DNA of 64,000 bases from Rheinheimera lutimaris (GCF_013283795.1 NZ_JABSOD010000018.1:233-64232); one strand, 5' to 3'. Positions 43,686-53,451 are shown, counted from the first letter of the stretch. Notes: a model not told the origin generated them from the sequence alone. Program-made: numbers and translations.

Positions 43686-44534
43686 ATGACAGCCCTGCAA
43701 TATCCACATCATTTCAGCACAGGCAGTGTTAGTTTGGCAGCACTGGGCAACCATGCCGCCAACAGCGGCGCGGCTGCGGTATTGTGTCTGCATGGCTGGC
43801 TGGATAATGCCGCCAGCTTTGAACCGCTGGCGCAGCAGCTACCTGATATACCGCTGCTGGCATTGGAATTTCCCGGCCACGGCCATTCCGGCCATCGTGG
43901 CGCTGACGCGCACTATTACTTTTTTGATTGGGTGCAGGACTTAGTCGCGTTATGTACAGCGCAGAATTGGCAGCAACTCACAATTATCGGCCACTCAATG
44001 GGCGCTATGGTAGCAACGGCACTGGCCGCGGCTTTTCCGGAGCTGGTGGCGAAGTTGGTGTTGATAGACAGCCTTGGCTTTGTTACTGATGACGCCGCTA
44101 ATGCGGCAAAACAGCTGCGCGAAGGTATCAAATCACGGCTGAAACCAATCTCACGTAAGCCATCTTATACCAGTGTGGCTGACGCCGCGGCCGCCAGACA
44201 AAAGCAAAGCGATTTCAGCCTGACCGAAGCCATGTTATTGGCAGAGCGCGGTACTGTTGCCACAGCGCAAGGCGTAAGCTGGCGCGCCGATATGCGCCTG
44301 CGCCATAGCTCGGTATATCGCTTAACGCCGGAACAAGCCAAAGCGCTGATATCGGCGGTAGAGTGCAAGGTGCTGGCGCTAATTGCTAACGACAGCCCCT
44401 TTGCCGGCAAAGCAGAGCAGTTTGCTGCGCATTATACGCAGTTGCAGTTAACAACTGTCCGCGGTGGCCATCATTGTCATATGACCCAAGCCGCCCTGGT
44501 AGCCGGCGAGATCCGTCGCTTTTTAATGGCATAA
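43686..44534 (+). CDS. Alpha/beta hydrolase
   Basis: 282 residues. HGWLDNAASFEPL gives the oxyanion region, GHSMGA the nucleophile Ser elbow, and GGHHCHM the catalytic His. Closest in general form to the serine esterase/epoxide hydrolase-like group. Cytoplasmic. Substrate unknown. Confidence 0.9.
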   Translation: MTALQYPHHFSTGSVSLAALGNHAANSGAAAVLCLHGWLDNAASFEPLAQQLPDIPLLALEFPGHGHSGHRGADAHYYFFDWVQDLVALCTAQNWQQLTIIGHSMGAMVATALAAAFPELVAKLVLIDSLGFVTDDAANAAKQLREGIKSRLKPISRKPSYTSVADAAAARQKQSDFSLTEAMLLAERGTVATAQGVSWRADMRLRHSSVYRLTPEQAKALISAVECKVLALIANDSPFAGKAEQFAAHYTQLQLTTVRGGHHCHMTQAALVAGEIRRFLMA

Positions 44535-44561
44535 AAAAACCGCAGCGAACTGCGGTTTTTT
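44534..44561. terminator. Terminator between the hydrolase gene and aspC
   Basis: AAAAACCGCAG-CGAA-CTGCGGTTTTTT between convergent genes; usable in both directions. Confidence 0.88.
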
Positions 44562-44579
44562 CTGTGTAAGCTTTGGTAT

Positions 44580-45776
44580 TTAGCCTTTCAACACTGTGGC
44601 AACCGATTTAGCAAAGTAATCAATATTGCTGTGGTTTAACCCGGCAATACTTACCCGGCTGGAATCCACCATGTAGACGCTGAATTCGTTACGCAAGCGA
44701 CTGATCTGCTCTTTGTTAATACCCAAAAAGCTGAACATACCGTGTTGGCGGGTAATAAAGCTGAAATCCTGCTGTACGCCCTCGCCGGCCAATTTATCGA
44801 TAATCAGCTGACGGTAGCTGTTGATGCGGTTACGCATTTCAGCCAGCTCTTCATGCCACAGACTGGTTAGCTCGTTACTGTCCAGAATATTGGCGACGAT
44901 AATGGCACCGTGCGCCGGTGGCATAGAATAAATACTGCGCACCACGCTTAATAAATTCACTTTAGCAACATCAGTAACTTTACTGTCTGCCGCCACTATG
45001 GATACCGCACCGATACGCTCGCGGTACAGGCCAAAGTTTTTTGAGCATGAGCTGCACAGGATCATCTCTTCGACATTATCAGCCAGATGGCGCAAGCCTT
45101 TGGCGTCTTCATCCAGGCCTGAGCCAAAACCCTGATAAGCCATATCGACTAACGGCGTAAAACCGCGCTCTTTGGCGACATCAGTAAAACGCTGCCACTG
45201 GGCAAAGGTTAAATCCATGCCACTGGGGTTGTGGCAGCAGGCATGCACCAATACCACATCGCCGGCCGGCACGGTCGCCAAATCAGCAAACATCGCCTCT
45301 TCGTTCAGGCCCTTAGTGTCGTAATCGTAGTAGGTGTATTCTTTTACGTTCAGGCCGGCGGCCTTAAACATTGAAATATGGTTAGCCCAGGTTGGCCTGG
45401 TTACCCAAATCGTTGCATTTGGGTTGGCCTTTTTAATAAACTCAGCCGCCACACGCAGGGCGCCGGTACCGCCCGGGGTATGCGCAGTCGTCACACGATT
45501 GGCCAGCAATACTTTATGCGCTTTACCAAACGCCAGTTTTTCAATATGGCTGTTAAAGCCTAAATCGCCTGCCATACCAATATAGGTTTTGCTGTCTTCC
45601 TGCTTCAGGCGCAGTGCTTCAGCTTCTTTTACGCACTTCAGTACTGCCGTGTGGCCCTGCTCGTCTTTATATACCCCTACACCCAGATCAACTTTGTTCG
45701 GGTTCGGGTCTTCTTTGTACGCTGCCATCAAGCCTAAAATCGGATCGGTGGCCACCGGTTGTAACTGAGCAAACAT
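44580..45776 (-). CDS. aspC: Aspartate (aromatic amino acid) aminotransferase
   Basis: 398 residues, class I PLP-dependent aminotransferase of the AspC/TyrB type, converting aspartate and 2-oxoglutarate to oxaloacetate and glutamate. SCSKNFGLYRERIGA holds the PLP lysine; HACCHNPSGMDLT is the cofactor-binding loop. AGGTAGA lies upstream of the ATG. Confidence 0.95.
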   Translation of the reverse strand: MFAQLQPVATDPILGLMAAYKEDPNPNKVDLGVGVYKDEQGHTAVLKCVKEAEALRLKQEDSKTYIGMAGDLGFNSHIEKLAFGKAHKVLLANRVTTAHTPGGTGALRVAAEFIKKANPNATIWVTRPTWANHISMFKAAGLNVKEYTYYDYDTKGLNEEAMFADLATVPAGDVVLVHACCHNPSGMDLTFAQWQRFTDVAKERGFTPLVDMAYQGFGSGLDEDAKGLRHLADNVEEMILCSSCSKNFGLYRERIGAVSIVAADSKVTDVAKVNLLSVVRSIYSMPPAHGAIIVANILDSNELTSLWHEELAEMRNRINSYRQLIIDKLAGEGVQQDFSFITRQHGMFSFLGINKEQISRLRNEFSVYMVDSSRVSIAGLNHSNIDYFAKSVATVLKG

Positions 45777-45816
45777 AATGTTCTACCTGAGTTTAAGTTG
45801 CATGAAAAGGCTGCGC

Positions 45817-46530
45817 TTAAGGCAAGTACGCCGGTATGGTTAAACATACCGCTACCAGCAATGCCAGTGCATCCGCAGTAAATACGTTTTTATTAAAATC
45901 TTCTGCATCGACAATGCCGGCTATTTTGCCTGATTGGTCAAACAGAGGCAAACAGGCTTCGGCCTGTACTTTAGGATCGCAGGTGTAATATTCGCCACCT
46001 GTGCCCAAATACGCCGCCACATCGTTTATCACTTTGGCTTTACCGCTTAAGCCCACGGTGCTGTTATTGCTGATTTTGGCAAATTCACTATTTAACGGAA
46101 ATTCAGCCCGTGATGGCGCGCCATAATAAGCCAGTTTTACCAGCACCGGCTCACTGGTTAGGTTAGTACGGGCCTGATAAATACCAAACCAGTCCAGTGC
46201 CGACTGTTCACGGTAAAATGCAGCAATAAGGCTAAGCTGGGTAAGTGCATGCTGGTTAGCTGCATTTTGCCCGCCTAAAATAGCGCTTAAGTCATAAGGC
46301 TCGTCGGCTAAATGACCAAACAGCGAGCAGGCGCCGCCCTCGCCTAACTCCGGCACTTTGTATTGCCATTGCACTTGTGGTGCCGCCGTAGCTGCAAGGT
46401 AAGCCTGTAATTCCGCTTGCAGTTGTTGTACTTTTTCAGCAAAGCTTGCCACATCACCGGCGCTTAGCGCTAAACCGGCACGTTCAATATATTCCGCTAC
46501 AGAAACAGCATCTCGTGACATTATAGCCAT
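45817..46530 (-). CDS. GAF-domain protein related to free methionine-(R)-sulfoxide reductase
   Basis: 237 residues. The C-terminal half has a GAF domain of fRMsr type: WFGIYQ, VINDV, YYTCDP and EACLPLFDQSGKIAGIVDAED. In the E. coli enzyme three cysteines act (C84, C94, C118); here the position of C118 is kept (C184), but those of C84 and C94 are not Cys, and an extra C193 is present. The N-terminal 100 residues are a helical extension not seen in standard fRMsr. The start may be three codons later. Activity is uncertain. It is 40 bp upstream of aspC on the same strand. Confidence 0.78.
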   Translation of the reverse strand: MAIMSRDAVSVAEYIERAGLALSAGDVASFAEKVQQLQAELQAYLAATAAPQVQWQYKVPELGEGGACSLFGHLADEPYDLSAILGGQNAANQHALTQLSLIAAFYREQSALDWFGIYQARTNLTSEPVLVKLAYYGAPSRAEFPLNSEFAKISNNSTVGLSGKAKVINDVAAYLGTGGEYYTCDPKVQAEACLPLFDQSGKIAGIVDAEDFNKNVFTADALALLVAVCLTIPAYLP

Positions 46531-46682
46531 CCAGATTTCTAAAATTGACGAGCATTTTACCAGAAGCGCTTAAAAAGCCAAGCCAGCAGCACACAAGCTA
46601 AGGAAATTGTTGCCGCCGCTATTGTGGATGTTTAAGCTGACAGCTCTGTAAAGTGAACGAAGTAAAGCAAGCGAAGCAAATT

Positions 46683-47081
46683 ATGGCAGGCAATAAAATC
46701 TCTCTGGCCGATTGGCAGGCCAAAATGAACCCGGCCGCAACCACAACAGCGGTAAAAAACGACCCTAATCTGGTATACAGCACCGATAGCGGCAAAATAA
46801 GTGCTAAACCCACAGCCAAGCCGCAGCCGGAAGCATTTGCCGACGGCGCAGTACGTATAAGGCGTGAAACCAAAGGCCGTGGCGGCAAGGCTGTGCTTAC
46901 CATTAGCGGTATTGCCAGGCCACATGACGAGCTGGTGCTGCTGGCGGCAAAGCTGAAAAAGAAGTGTGCTTGTGGCGGCGCGGTTAAAGAGGGTGTAATT
47001 GAAATTCAGGGTGATAAGCGCGAACTGGTAGAGCAACTATTGCAAGCCGAAGGGTTTAAAACCAAATGGGCCGGTGGCTGA
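46683..47081 (+). CDS. yciH: SUI1-family translation factor (YciH-like)
   Basis: 132 residues from ATG at 46683; a GTG at 46653 would add 10 residues. The eIF1/SUI1 domain fills the C-terminal 75 residues (VRIRRETKGRGGKAVLTISGI and KKKCACGGAVKEGVIEIQGD), preceded by a disordered stretch. YciH takes part in start-site discrimination or inhibition of initiation under stress. Confidence 0.9.
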   Translation: MAGNKISLADWQAKMNPAATTTAVKNDPNLVYSTDSGKISAKPTAKPQPEAFADGAVRIRRETKGRGGKAVLTISGIARPHDELVLLAAKLKKKCACGGAVKEGVIEIQGDKRELVEQLLQAEGFKTKWAGG

Positions 47082-47096
47082 TTGATGGAAAACTGC

Positions 47097-47235
47097 CGGT
47101 TCATTATCTCTCAACGAGAAGAGAACCGACTTGCTCTAAGCTAACCGTTGAAGCCCCGGACGGGCTGAGACGAGCCCCCAGGGATGGGTTTACGGCGTGT
47201 TAGCGTGAGCAAACCGGTTCGAGTCCGGAGCACTA
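47097..47235. other. Structured intergenic element of unknown nature
   Basis: Two clear hairpins: CGGTTC/GAACCG with an inner TCTC/GAGA stem at 47097-47128, and GGGCT/AGCCC at 47162-47177. Further right GTTTAC/GCAAAC could pair around 47190-47213, and CCGG-TTCGAGT-CCGG (about 47214-47228) reproduces the tRNA T-arm consensus loop without a tRNA around it. It lies between the convergent SUI1 and M28 peptidase genes. It could be a non-coding RNA, a dispersed repeat or a tRNA-derived relic. Confidence 0.4.
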
Positions 47236-47244
47236 AACGTTATG

Positions 47245-48927
47245 CTACTTTACCGCTTCACGATTATACGGCTGACCAACAGCACCATTAAAAAAGCTGT
47301 CTTTTAGCCAGTATGGCCGCTGCCCGGTGTTAGCCACATCCAGCGCAATATTAAAGTTGATATCGGCAAAAACGGCACCAAAGTCATAGCGGATAGCGCC
47401 ATAGTCTTTAATTAAGCTCGGGATATCATCCGACGGTTTATGGTAGTGCTTGGCAAAAAAACTGGCCCAAATTTTACCGCCGTCCTGTTTAGGATCCTGC
47501 GATTTAAAGCCGGTCATTAAAAACACCGCCGGTACACCTTTTTTCACCAGAGTATAGTGATCTGAACGGGTAAAAATAGCCTGCTCCGGCATAGGATCAG
47601 CACTCAGTGCTATACCCTCTTTGCCAGCCGCCTGCTCAACTACCTTACCCAGCGATGAATGATTAGCCCCAAAAGCAATCATATCGGCAAACGGATACAA
47701 CAGCACCGGCATATCCAGGTTTACGTTGGCGACCAGCTTCTCAATCGGCCGCGTTGGGTTATGCGCGAAATAGTCTGCGCCCAACAGGCCTTTTTCTTCG
47801 CCGGTTACTATCACAAACAAAATAGAGCGCTTGGGTTTTTCCGGCAGTTGCGCAAACAAACGGGCCGTTTCCAGCAGTATCGCCACGCCGGCGGCGTTAT
47901 CCATAGCACCGTTGTTTATTTTATCATCGTTGCGTAAATCGTTGCTGTAACCAATGTGATCAGAATGCGCCGTTATCACCACGTATTCATCTTTCAGCAC
48001 CGGATCGGAACCTTCCAGCACGGCAATAACGTTGGGGCTGCTGATATCTTCGTGGCTGCTGTCGCGGCTTAACGTAGCCGATACACCAAGCTCAAAGCCG
48101 GCCGGGTTTTGTTTGTTATCCAGCTGAGTAAAAATATCTGCCAGTGACTGCGGCGCTTTGCTGAATAACGCGGCGGCAGCCTCATGGTGTACATAAGCAC
48201 CGCCTTTTAAATCCGGATAGCTGTCGGCTGGCGTACCATCTGGTTGCAGCCATTCCATCGACGGCGTATTTAAATACAATAAGCTGCTGGCATAAGGCCG
48301 CACTTTTTCCTGCTGCGGAGTATGCACGGTAATAATGCCGACTGCACCACGCTCTGCTGCCAACCTGGTTTTCTGGCTGCTTAAATGCGCGGCTTCTTCG
48401 CTGGGTAAGCTGTCCGGCCGGCCGGTTAACAACACCACTATCTTGCCTGCTACGTCCAGCCCGGCATAATCATCCAAACCAAACTCTTTTGATACCATGC
48501 CATAACCGGCAAATACCAAAGGTGCAGTAACCTTTGTTTGGGCAAACTGCAGGCTTGGGCCGGTAAAAAACGCCTTGGGGTAACTCAGCTGAGTATTTTT
48601 ACCATCAACATGCAAAGTAAACTTTGCGCTTTCCTGCGCCAACCGCGCTTTACGCAGCGGCACCCGTTGCAGATAACTGCCGTTATCGCCCGCAGGCTTT
48701 AGCCCCAAAGCCTGCAGCTGCGTAGCAATATATAACGAGGCTATTTCATGCTCTTTGCTACCGGTTTCACGTCCGGCTAACGCATCAGCGGCCAAAAACT
48801 GCATATGCGCTTCTATCGCTCCGGCACTCGCTCCAGACGCCGGGCTAACGGTTGCTGACGGTGATGTACCGGCACAGCTGACTACAACACTTAAGCTAAG
48901 CGCCGCTAAAATTAGTTTTGTTTTCAT
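47245..48927 (-). CDS. M28-family zinc peptidase, lipoprotein
   Basis: 560 residues. A signal peptide with a lipobox-like VVSC (Cys18) suggests lipid anchoring. A protease-associated (PA) domain lies in the middle (about 130-260), and the M28 catalytic core follows: HSDHIG, DNAAGVAILLE, EEKGLLGADYF and NVNLDMP carry the zinc ligands and the catalytic Glu. Probably a secreted or surface aminopeptidase for peptide scavenging. AAGGA precedes the ATG. Confidence 0.92.
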   Translation of the reverse strand: MKTKLILAALSLSVVVSCAGTSPSATVSPASGASAGAIEAHMQFLAADALAGRETGSKEHEIASLYIATQLQALGLKPAGDNGSYLQRVPLRKARLAQESAKFTLHVDGKNTQLSYPKAFFTGPSLQFAQTKVTAPLVFAGYGMVSKEFGLDDYAGLDVAGKIVVLLTGRPDSLPSEEAAHLSSQKTRLAAERGAVGIITVHTPQQEKVRPYASSLLYLNTPSMEWLQPDGTPADSYPDLKGGAYVHHEAAAALFSKAPQSLADIFTQLDNKQNPAGFELGVSATLSRDSSHEDISSPNVIAVLEGSDPVLKDEYVVITAHSDHIGYSNDLRNDDKINNGAMDNAAGVAILLETARLFAQLPEKPKRSILFVIVTGEEKGLLGADYFAHNPTRPIEKLVANVNLDMPVLLYPFADMIAFGANHSSLGKVVEQAAGKEGIALSADPMPEQAIFTRSDHYTLVKKGVPAVFLMTGFKSQDPKQDGGKIWASFFAKHYHKPSDDIPSLIKDYGAIRYDFGAVFADINFNIALDVANTGQRPYWLKDSFFNGAVGQPYNREAVK

Positions 48928-48992
48928 TAATTTTCCTTAAAACAGCAGTGCCAGCTTACGCTGGCACTGACTTTAACGTATCAGACAGGCAG

Positions 48993-50297
48993 TTAGTTTA
49001 TCCGCTGCTGATATTTATTGTGCAATTGCTTGTGACGATCGTTTAAGTCGACCGCGCGACCGTCAATCCACAAATGGGTAACCTTATGACCGAGGTAATC
49101 AAAAATATCCCCTTCTGACACCACCAGGCTGGCAGCCTTGCCTACTTCAATGCTACCGATTTTATCGGCAACACCGGCAATTTGCGCGGCATTAATGGTA
49201 ACGGAGCGCAGTGCCTGTTCCGGCGTTAAGCCGTAGCTAATGGCCTGACCGGCAGCAAACACCAAATTGCGCGTGTCCCAATAGCCATCCAGCGACAGTG
49301 CATACTGTACGCCGGCATCCTGCAGGGTTTTCGGCACCACAAAGGCCTGGCTGTAGTTTTCATCTCCACGGCTTGGCAAGCCATAAGGTGCGGTATAAAT
49401 AACCGCTACCTTTGCCGCCGCCAACTCGTCTGCCAGGCGCCAGCTGTCGCGCCCGCCGACAATAGTCAGCTTCAGTTTGTACTCGTTAGCCAGCAACATG
49501 GCCTGACGAATTTGCCGCTCATCGTCAGCATGCACAAACAAGGGCCGCTTACCGTCAAATACCGCCAGCATTTCATGCCAACGCGAGTCGATGCCGCGGT
49601 TTAACCCCGCTTGTTCAGCGTCGTAATAAGCTTTGGCATCTTTAAAATACTGCTGCAGCTTTTCCAGTTGCTCTGCATTGGCTTTACGCACCTCATCAGC
49701 CGGTTTGGGGTTCCAACGCGAGCCTAAAGTACCGGCGTTGGGCCAGCGTACATGTAAACCAGTGCCATCTGCCACCAACGCATCCTGATAATTCCATGCA
49801 TCTAATTGCATCAGGCTGGATTGTCCCATCAACATGCTGCCGGCCGGGTATACCATGCTGTAAGCAAAGCCGTTACTGCGAATAGTGGGGATAACTTCCG
49901 AGTCGGCGTTATAAGCCACTTTAGCTTTAATGTCCGGATTAGTGTGAGTTACTTCAGTTGAGTCGTCAGTAGAGCGTACGGCTTCAATTTCAATTAAACC
50001 CAGCTGATTAGCTAATGCTACCAATCCGGGGTAAAGGTGTTTACCATCCAGCGCCAGCACTGTGGCGCCCTGCGGCGCAGTTAAGTCTTTACCAACAGCG
50101 GCAATTTTACCATCCACAATCAGCACGTCGCTGTCAGTTTGCACACCTTGCGTTACAGTATGTACCGTAAGACCGGTTAACAGTATCGGTGTTGTTTGCG
50201 CTTTACCCGGCACCATATCGTGTGCCAGCGCCTGGCCTGCAGTCATGCTGCCGGCTAAGGCAGCGAACAAGCTTAAACAGGTTTTAGTTAATTTCAT
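48993..50297 (-). CDS. Secreted amidohydrolase-fold protein lacking the HxH motif
   Basis: 434 residues with a signal peptide (to about GQALA). The amidohydrolase fold shows in GKHLYPGLVALANQLGLIEIE and the C-terminal GYWDTRNLVFAAGQAISYGLTPEQALRSVTINAAQIAGVADKIGSIEVGKAASLVV segment. At the place where active members have PGLIDxHxH, this protein has PGLVALANQ, so the first metal ligands are missing. It is 11 bp downstream of a larger amidohydrolase with a related degenerate half. AAGGAG precedes the ATG. Confidence 0.85.
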   Translation of the reverse strand: MKLTKTCLSLFAALAGSMTAGQALAHDMVPGKAQTTPILLTGLTVHTVTQGVQTDSDVLIVDGKIAAVGKDLTAPQGATVLALDGKHLYPGLVALANQLGLIEIEAVRSTDDSTEVTHTNPDIKAKVAYNADSEVIPTIRSNGFAYSMVYPAGSMLMGQSSLMQLDAWNYQDALVADGTGLHVRWPNAGTLGSRWNPKPADEVRKANAEQLEKLQQYFKDAKAYYDAEQAGLNRGIDSRWHEMLAVFDGKRPLFVHADDERQIRQAMLLANEYKLKLTIVGGRDSWRLADELAAAKVAVIYTAPYGLPSRGDENYSQAFVVPKTLQDAGVQYALSLDGYWDTRNLVFAAGQAISYGLTPEQALRSVTINAAQIAGVADKIGSIEVGKAASLVVSEGDIFDYLGHKVTHLWIDGRAVDLNDRHKQLHNKYQQRIN

Positions 50298-50308
50298 ACT
50301 GCTGCTCC

Positions 50309-53300
50309 TTAGTGGTTATGGCTGTGGTTGTGCGCTTTGCCATGAATATGGCTGCCGATATTCCACCAGTCGCCCTGGTCTTCACAGTGCCACTCGGGTT
50401 CATCTTGTTTATAGCCGTCTTTATCGCCTGCTTTGGCAGCATCGCCGGCAGTCAGTACCTTTTGGATCAGTGCTGCTTTTTCCGCTTCAAGCTGTTGCTG
50501 CAACTGTTTATCGGTATTGATATCAAAGTACCTGGTACCCTCAATCCAGGTTTGTTGCGCCTGGCTGTATACCGACAACGGATGAGTGTTCCACAACACA
50601 AAGTCTGCTTGCTTACCGACTTTTATTGAACCGGTTACGCTGTCTATTTTTAACTGCATTGCCGGGTTAATGGTAACCATCTTCAGCGCGTCATGCTCTG
50701 CCATACCACAGTACATTACCGACTTAGCCGCTTCCTGATTCAGACGGCGTTGCAAGCCGGCGTCATCAGAGTTAATGCTGACGTTCATGCCCTGCTCTGC
50801 CATTAAACAGGCATTGGTCGGAATAGCATCCTGCACTTCCATCTTGTAAGCCCACCAGTCAGCAAACGTTGATGCACTGGCACCGTGCGCCTGCATTTCT
50901 TTCGCCGTTTTATAACCTTCCAGAATGTGCGTAAAGGTGGTGATGTTGAAGCCCATTTCGTCGGCCAGCTCTATCAACATCAGAATTTCAGATGCCACAT
51001 AGGAGTGGGTATGGATAAAGCGTTGTTTATCCAGAATTTCGACCAATGCCTCTAAGCGGTAGTCAATACGCGGCGCGGCCACTTGCTCGCGCTGGCGTTT
51101 TGACAGCTTGTTGTACGCCGCCAGTTTAGCTTTGTATTCTTTCGCTGCGACAAAGGCATCACGAATAGTGGTTTCAACGCCGATACGGGTTTGCGGATAG
51201 CGCTCGGTAAAAGCATCGCCCCAGTTGGACTGTTTGACGTTCTCACCCAACGCAAATTTAATGCTTGGCGGTGCAGCCTGCATTTTCAGCCCTTCCGCAT
51301 TTTCGCCCCAGCGGAACTGTATAACCTGTGCCTGGCCACCAATAGGGTTAGCACTGCCGTGCAACAGTTGCGCAGTAGTGGTGCCGCCGGCTAAGCCACG
51401 ATATAAGTTGATATCTTCCGGGTTTAACACATCGCCGATGCGCACTTCTGACGTTACCGCATCGGTGCCCTCATTTACGCCGGCTTCAATGGCTACGTGC
51501 GAGTGTTCATCAATAATACCCGGGGTGAGATGCATGCCTGTGGCGTCAATCACATCAAAACCACGCGGTGTAGTTAAGTTTTTACCGATTTTATCAAACT
51601 TGCCGTTACGCACTATGACATCGGTGTTTTCCAGCACGCCGTCTTTCTCTGCTGTCCACACGGTGGCATTTTTAATATGCACGTTTTGCTGTTTCGCTAA
51701 GGCAGGTAAGCCGTAAGCACGGTTAGGGAAGGTTAACTGCGATACAAAGCTGATATCAGTTTCTGGCTTCGCAGCAGTCTTTTTGCTGTCAGCTGTCAGC
51801 GGCTGACGCTTGGCCGTCACCGTTTCGGTGGCATCTTTTAACTGCCATTTGCCGGTTAAACTATTCTCTGCCAATACACCGCTAAACTGCGCTACTTGCT
51901 TATCGCCGGTAAGCTCAGCCAGGTTCAGGTTAAACTGTAATTGTTGCTGTTGGCTGTGTACATGCTCAAGCTTGACGCCTTTGGCATCAACCGCGCCGGC
52001 CATCAATACTGCACTGCCGCTGAGTTTATCCGCTTCGCCTTCAAGGGTGATTTTCAGCGCTTTGCCGGCAACCGACAACTGATAATCTCCGGCAAACTCA
52101 ACCGGCGCCAGCGCTTTAATCGAGTGTTGTTGGCCGCGGACCCAGGTTGCCACAATTTCGCCGTCAGCAAACAAATCGCCGCTGGCCAGTACTAAATCGG
52201 CCTGATAGCCCGGCGCAATTTTGCCTAACTTATCGGCAACGCCGGCAATACCGGCCGGTACCGTGGTAAGCGCTGCCAATGCGGTGTCGGCAGACAAACC
52301 ATGCTGTACCGCTTTGCGTAAATTAGGCCAAAACTGTTTAGTTTCTTTTAACTTAAAGGTGGTAAGAGCAAACGGTACACCCGCCTTGGCCAGCGCAGCA
52401 GCATTGGCCGGTGCCCGCTCCCAATGGCGCAAATCGGCCAGATTAATATCCGGCTGGTCAGCCACCCGCTCTACTGCCGGCGCCGCCGGAAAGTTTAGCG
52501 GCAGAACAAAACTGCGGCCCATGGCTTTTACTTCGTCCAGTTGGACATATTCAAAACCGGAACCGACCATCGCCGCGTTATCAAGCTTAAATTCGTTCAG
52601 TAAATGATGTGCCCGCAGCAACGACCTGTCATCGGCAGTTTCAAATACCGCACCGGCCTGATTAATGTCAGCCAGGCTTTGCAAAGCGGCGTTAAACTCT
52701 ATCGGTGCATTAAAATAACGTACATCGGTTTTACCGTACGCCTGGTTATACCAATTGGCATCACTCAGCGTTTGGCGGATTAACGCCATACTGCCCATCA
52801 GCGATGACGGGTAGCTCTGTTTAGACGTGCCTTTGCTAAAGGCCATAAACTGCGGCCCGTTGGCTTTTAATACCAGGTCGTTTGCGATGCCATCGGTTAA
52901 TGAGCTGACAAAAGCGCGGCCACGAAAAATGCCGTCAAACCGCGCCGACTGCACGGCGGTAAAACCCAGCTGACGTAACTCTGCTGCGGCCTTGGCATCG
53001 GGTTTAAATTCAGACACCCATTGTTGCTGCGCATGAATAGCGTCATTAGCAGCATTGCCGCCTTTACGTTCATTTTTATACACCGGTGCATCGCGGTAAC
53101 TGCCGGGTTTGGCCGGCTTGGCAGCTTCTATGCCGTACTGGGTATAAGGGTCAATAAAGCCCGGATACAGCGTATAGCGGCTGGCATCAATTTGCTGATA
53201 ACCGGCCGGCACAGTCACTTTAGTGCCCACGGCGCTGATCCGGCCATCGGCAATAAGTACAGTCGCATTTTCCAGTTTTTTACCTGGCTCGGTATATACA

Positions 53301-53437
53301 GTAGCGCCGGTTAAGGCGACTAAGTTCGGGGTTTTATCCTGGATCCCTTGTAAGGGCGAGGTTTGATCGGCGTGGCTGTTGGCAGCAAAAACCGTCAACA
53401 GCGCTGTGCTTAACAGCGACAAACGGGCTTGAGTCAT
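50309..53437 (-). CDS. Double-domain secreted amidohydrolase
   Basis: 1042 residues with a signal peptide (to about NSHAD). Two amidohydrolase domains: the N-terminal one has PGFIDPYTQ in place of the metal-binding HxH, so it appears inactive; the C-terminal one has PGIIDEHSH at about residues 636-643 and later ligands (HTHSY, FTHILEG and NSDDAG), so it should bind metal. The C-terminus is rich in His (HGKAHNHSHNH), which may bind metal. Family members are dipeptidase- or imidazolonepropionase-like; the substrate is unknown. Paired with the 434-residue protein downstream. Confidence 0.88.
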   Translation of the reverse strand: MTQARLSLLSTALLTVFAANSHADQTSPLQGIQDKTPNLVALTGATVYTEPGKKLENATVLIADGRISAVGTKVTVPAGYQQIDASRYTLYPGFIDPYTQYGIEAAKPAKPGSYRDAPVYKNERKGGNAANDAIHAQQQWVSEFKPDAKAAAELRQLGFTAVQSARFDGIFRGRAFVSSLTDGIANDLVLKANGPQFMAFSKGTSKQSYPSSLMGSMALIRQTLSDANWYNQAYGKTDVRYFNAPIEFNAALQSLADINQAGAVFETADDRSLLRAHHLLNEFKLDNAAMVGSGFEYVQLDEVKAMGRSFVLPLNFPAAPAVERVADQPDINLADLRHWERAPANAAALAKAGVPFALTTFKLKETKQFWPNLRKAVQHGLSADTALAALTTVPAGIAGVADKLGKIAPGYQADLVLASGDLFADGEIVATWVRGQQHSIKALAPVEFAGDYQLSVAGKALKITLEGEADKLSGSAVLMAGAVDAKGVKLEHVHSQQQQLQFNLNLAELTGDKQVAQFSGVLAENSLTGKWQLKDATETVTAKRQPLTADSKKTAAKPETDISFVSQLTFPNRAYGLPALAKQQNVHIKNATVWTAEKDGVLENTDVIVRNGKFDKIGKNLTTPRGFDVIDATGMHLTPGIIDEHSHVAIEAGVNEGTDAVTSEVRIGDVLNPEDINLYRGLAGGTTTAQLLHGSANPIGGQAQVIQFRWGENAEGLKMQAAPPSIKFALGENVKQSNWGDAFTERYPQTRIGVETTIRDAFVAAKEYKAKLAAYNKLSKRQREQVAAPRIDYRLEALVEILDKQRFIHTHSYVASEILMLIELADEMGFNITTFTHILEGYKTAKEMQAHGASASTFADWWAYKMEVQDAIPTNACLMAEQGMNVSINSDDAGLQRRLNQEAAKSVMYCGMAEHDALKMVTINPAMQLKIDSVTGSIKVGKQADFVLWNTHPLSVYSQAQQTWIEGTRYFDINTDKQLQQQLEAEKAALIQKVLTAGDAAKAGDKDGYKQDEPEWHCEDQGDWWNIGSHIHGKAHNHSHNH

Positions 53438-53451
53438 AACATGTTCCTGAA

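Noticed and set aside
47190-47235. Possible tRNA gene because of the GGTTCGAGTCC consensus
   Set aside because: No acceptor stem, D-arm or anticodon arm can be built around it.
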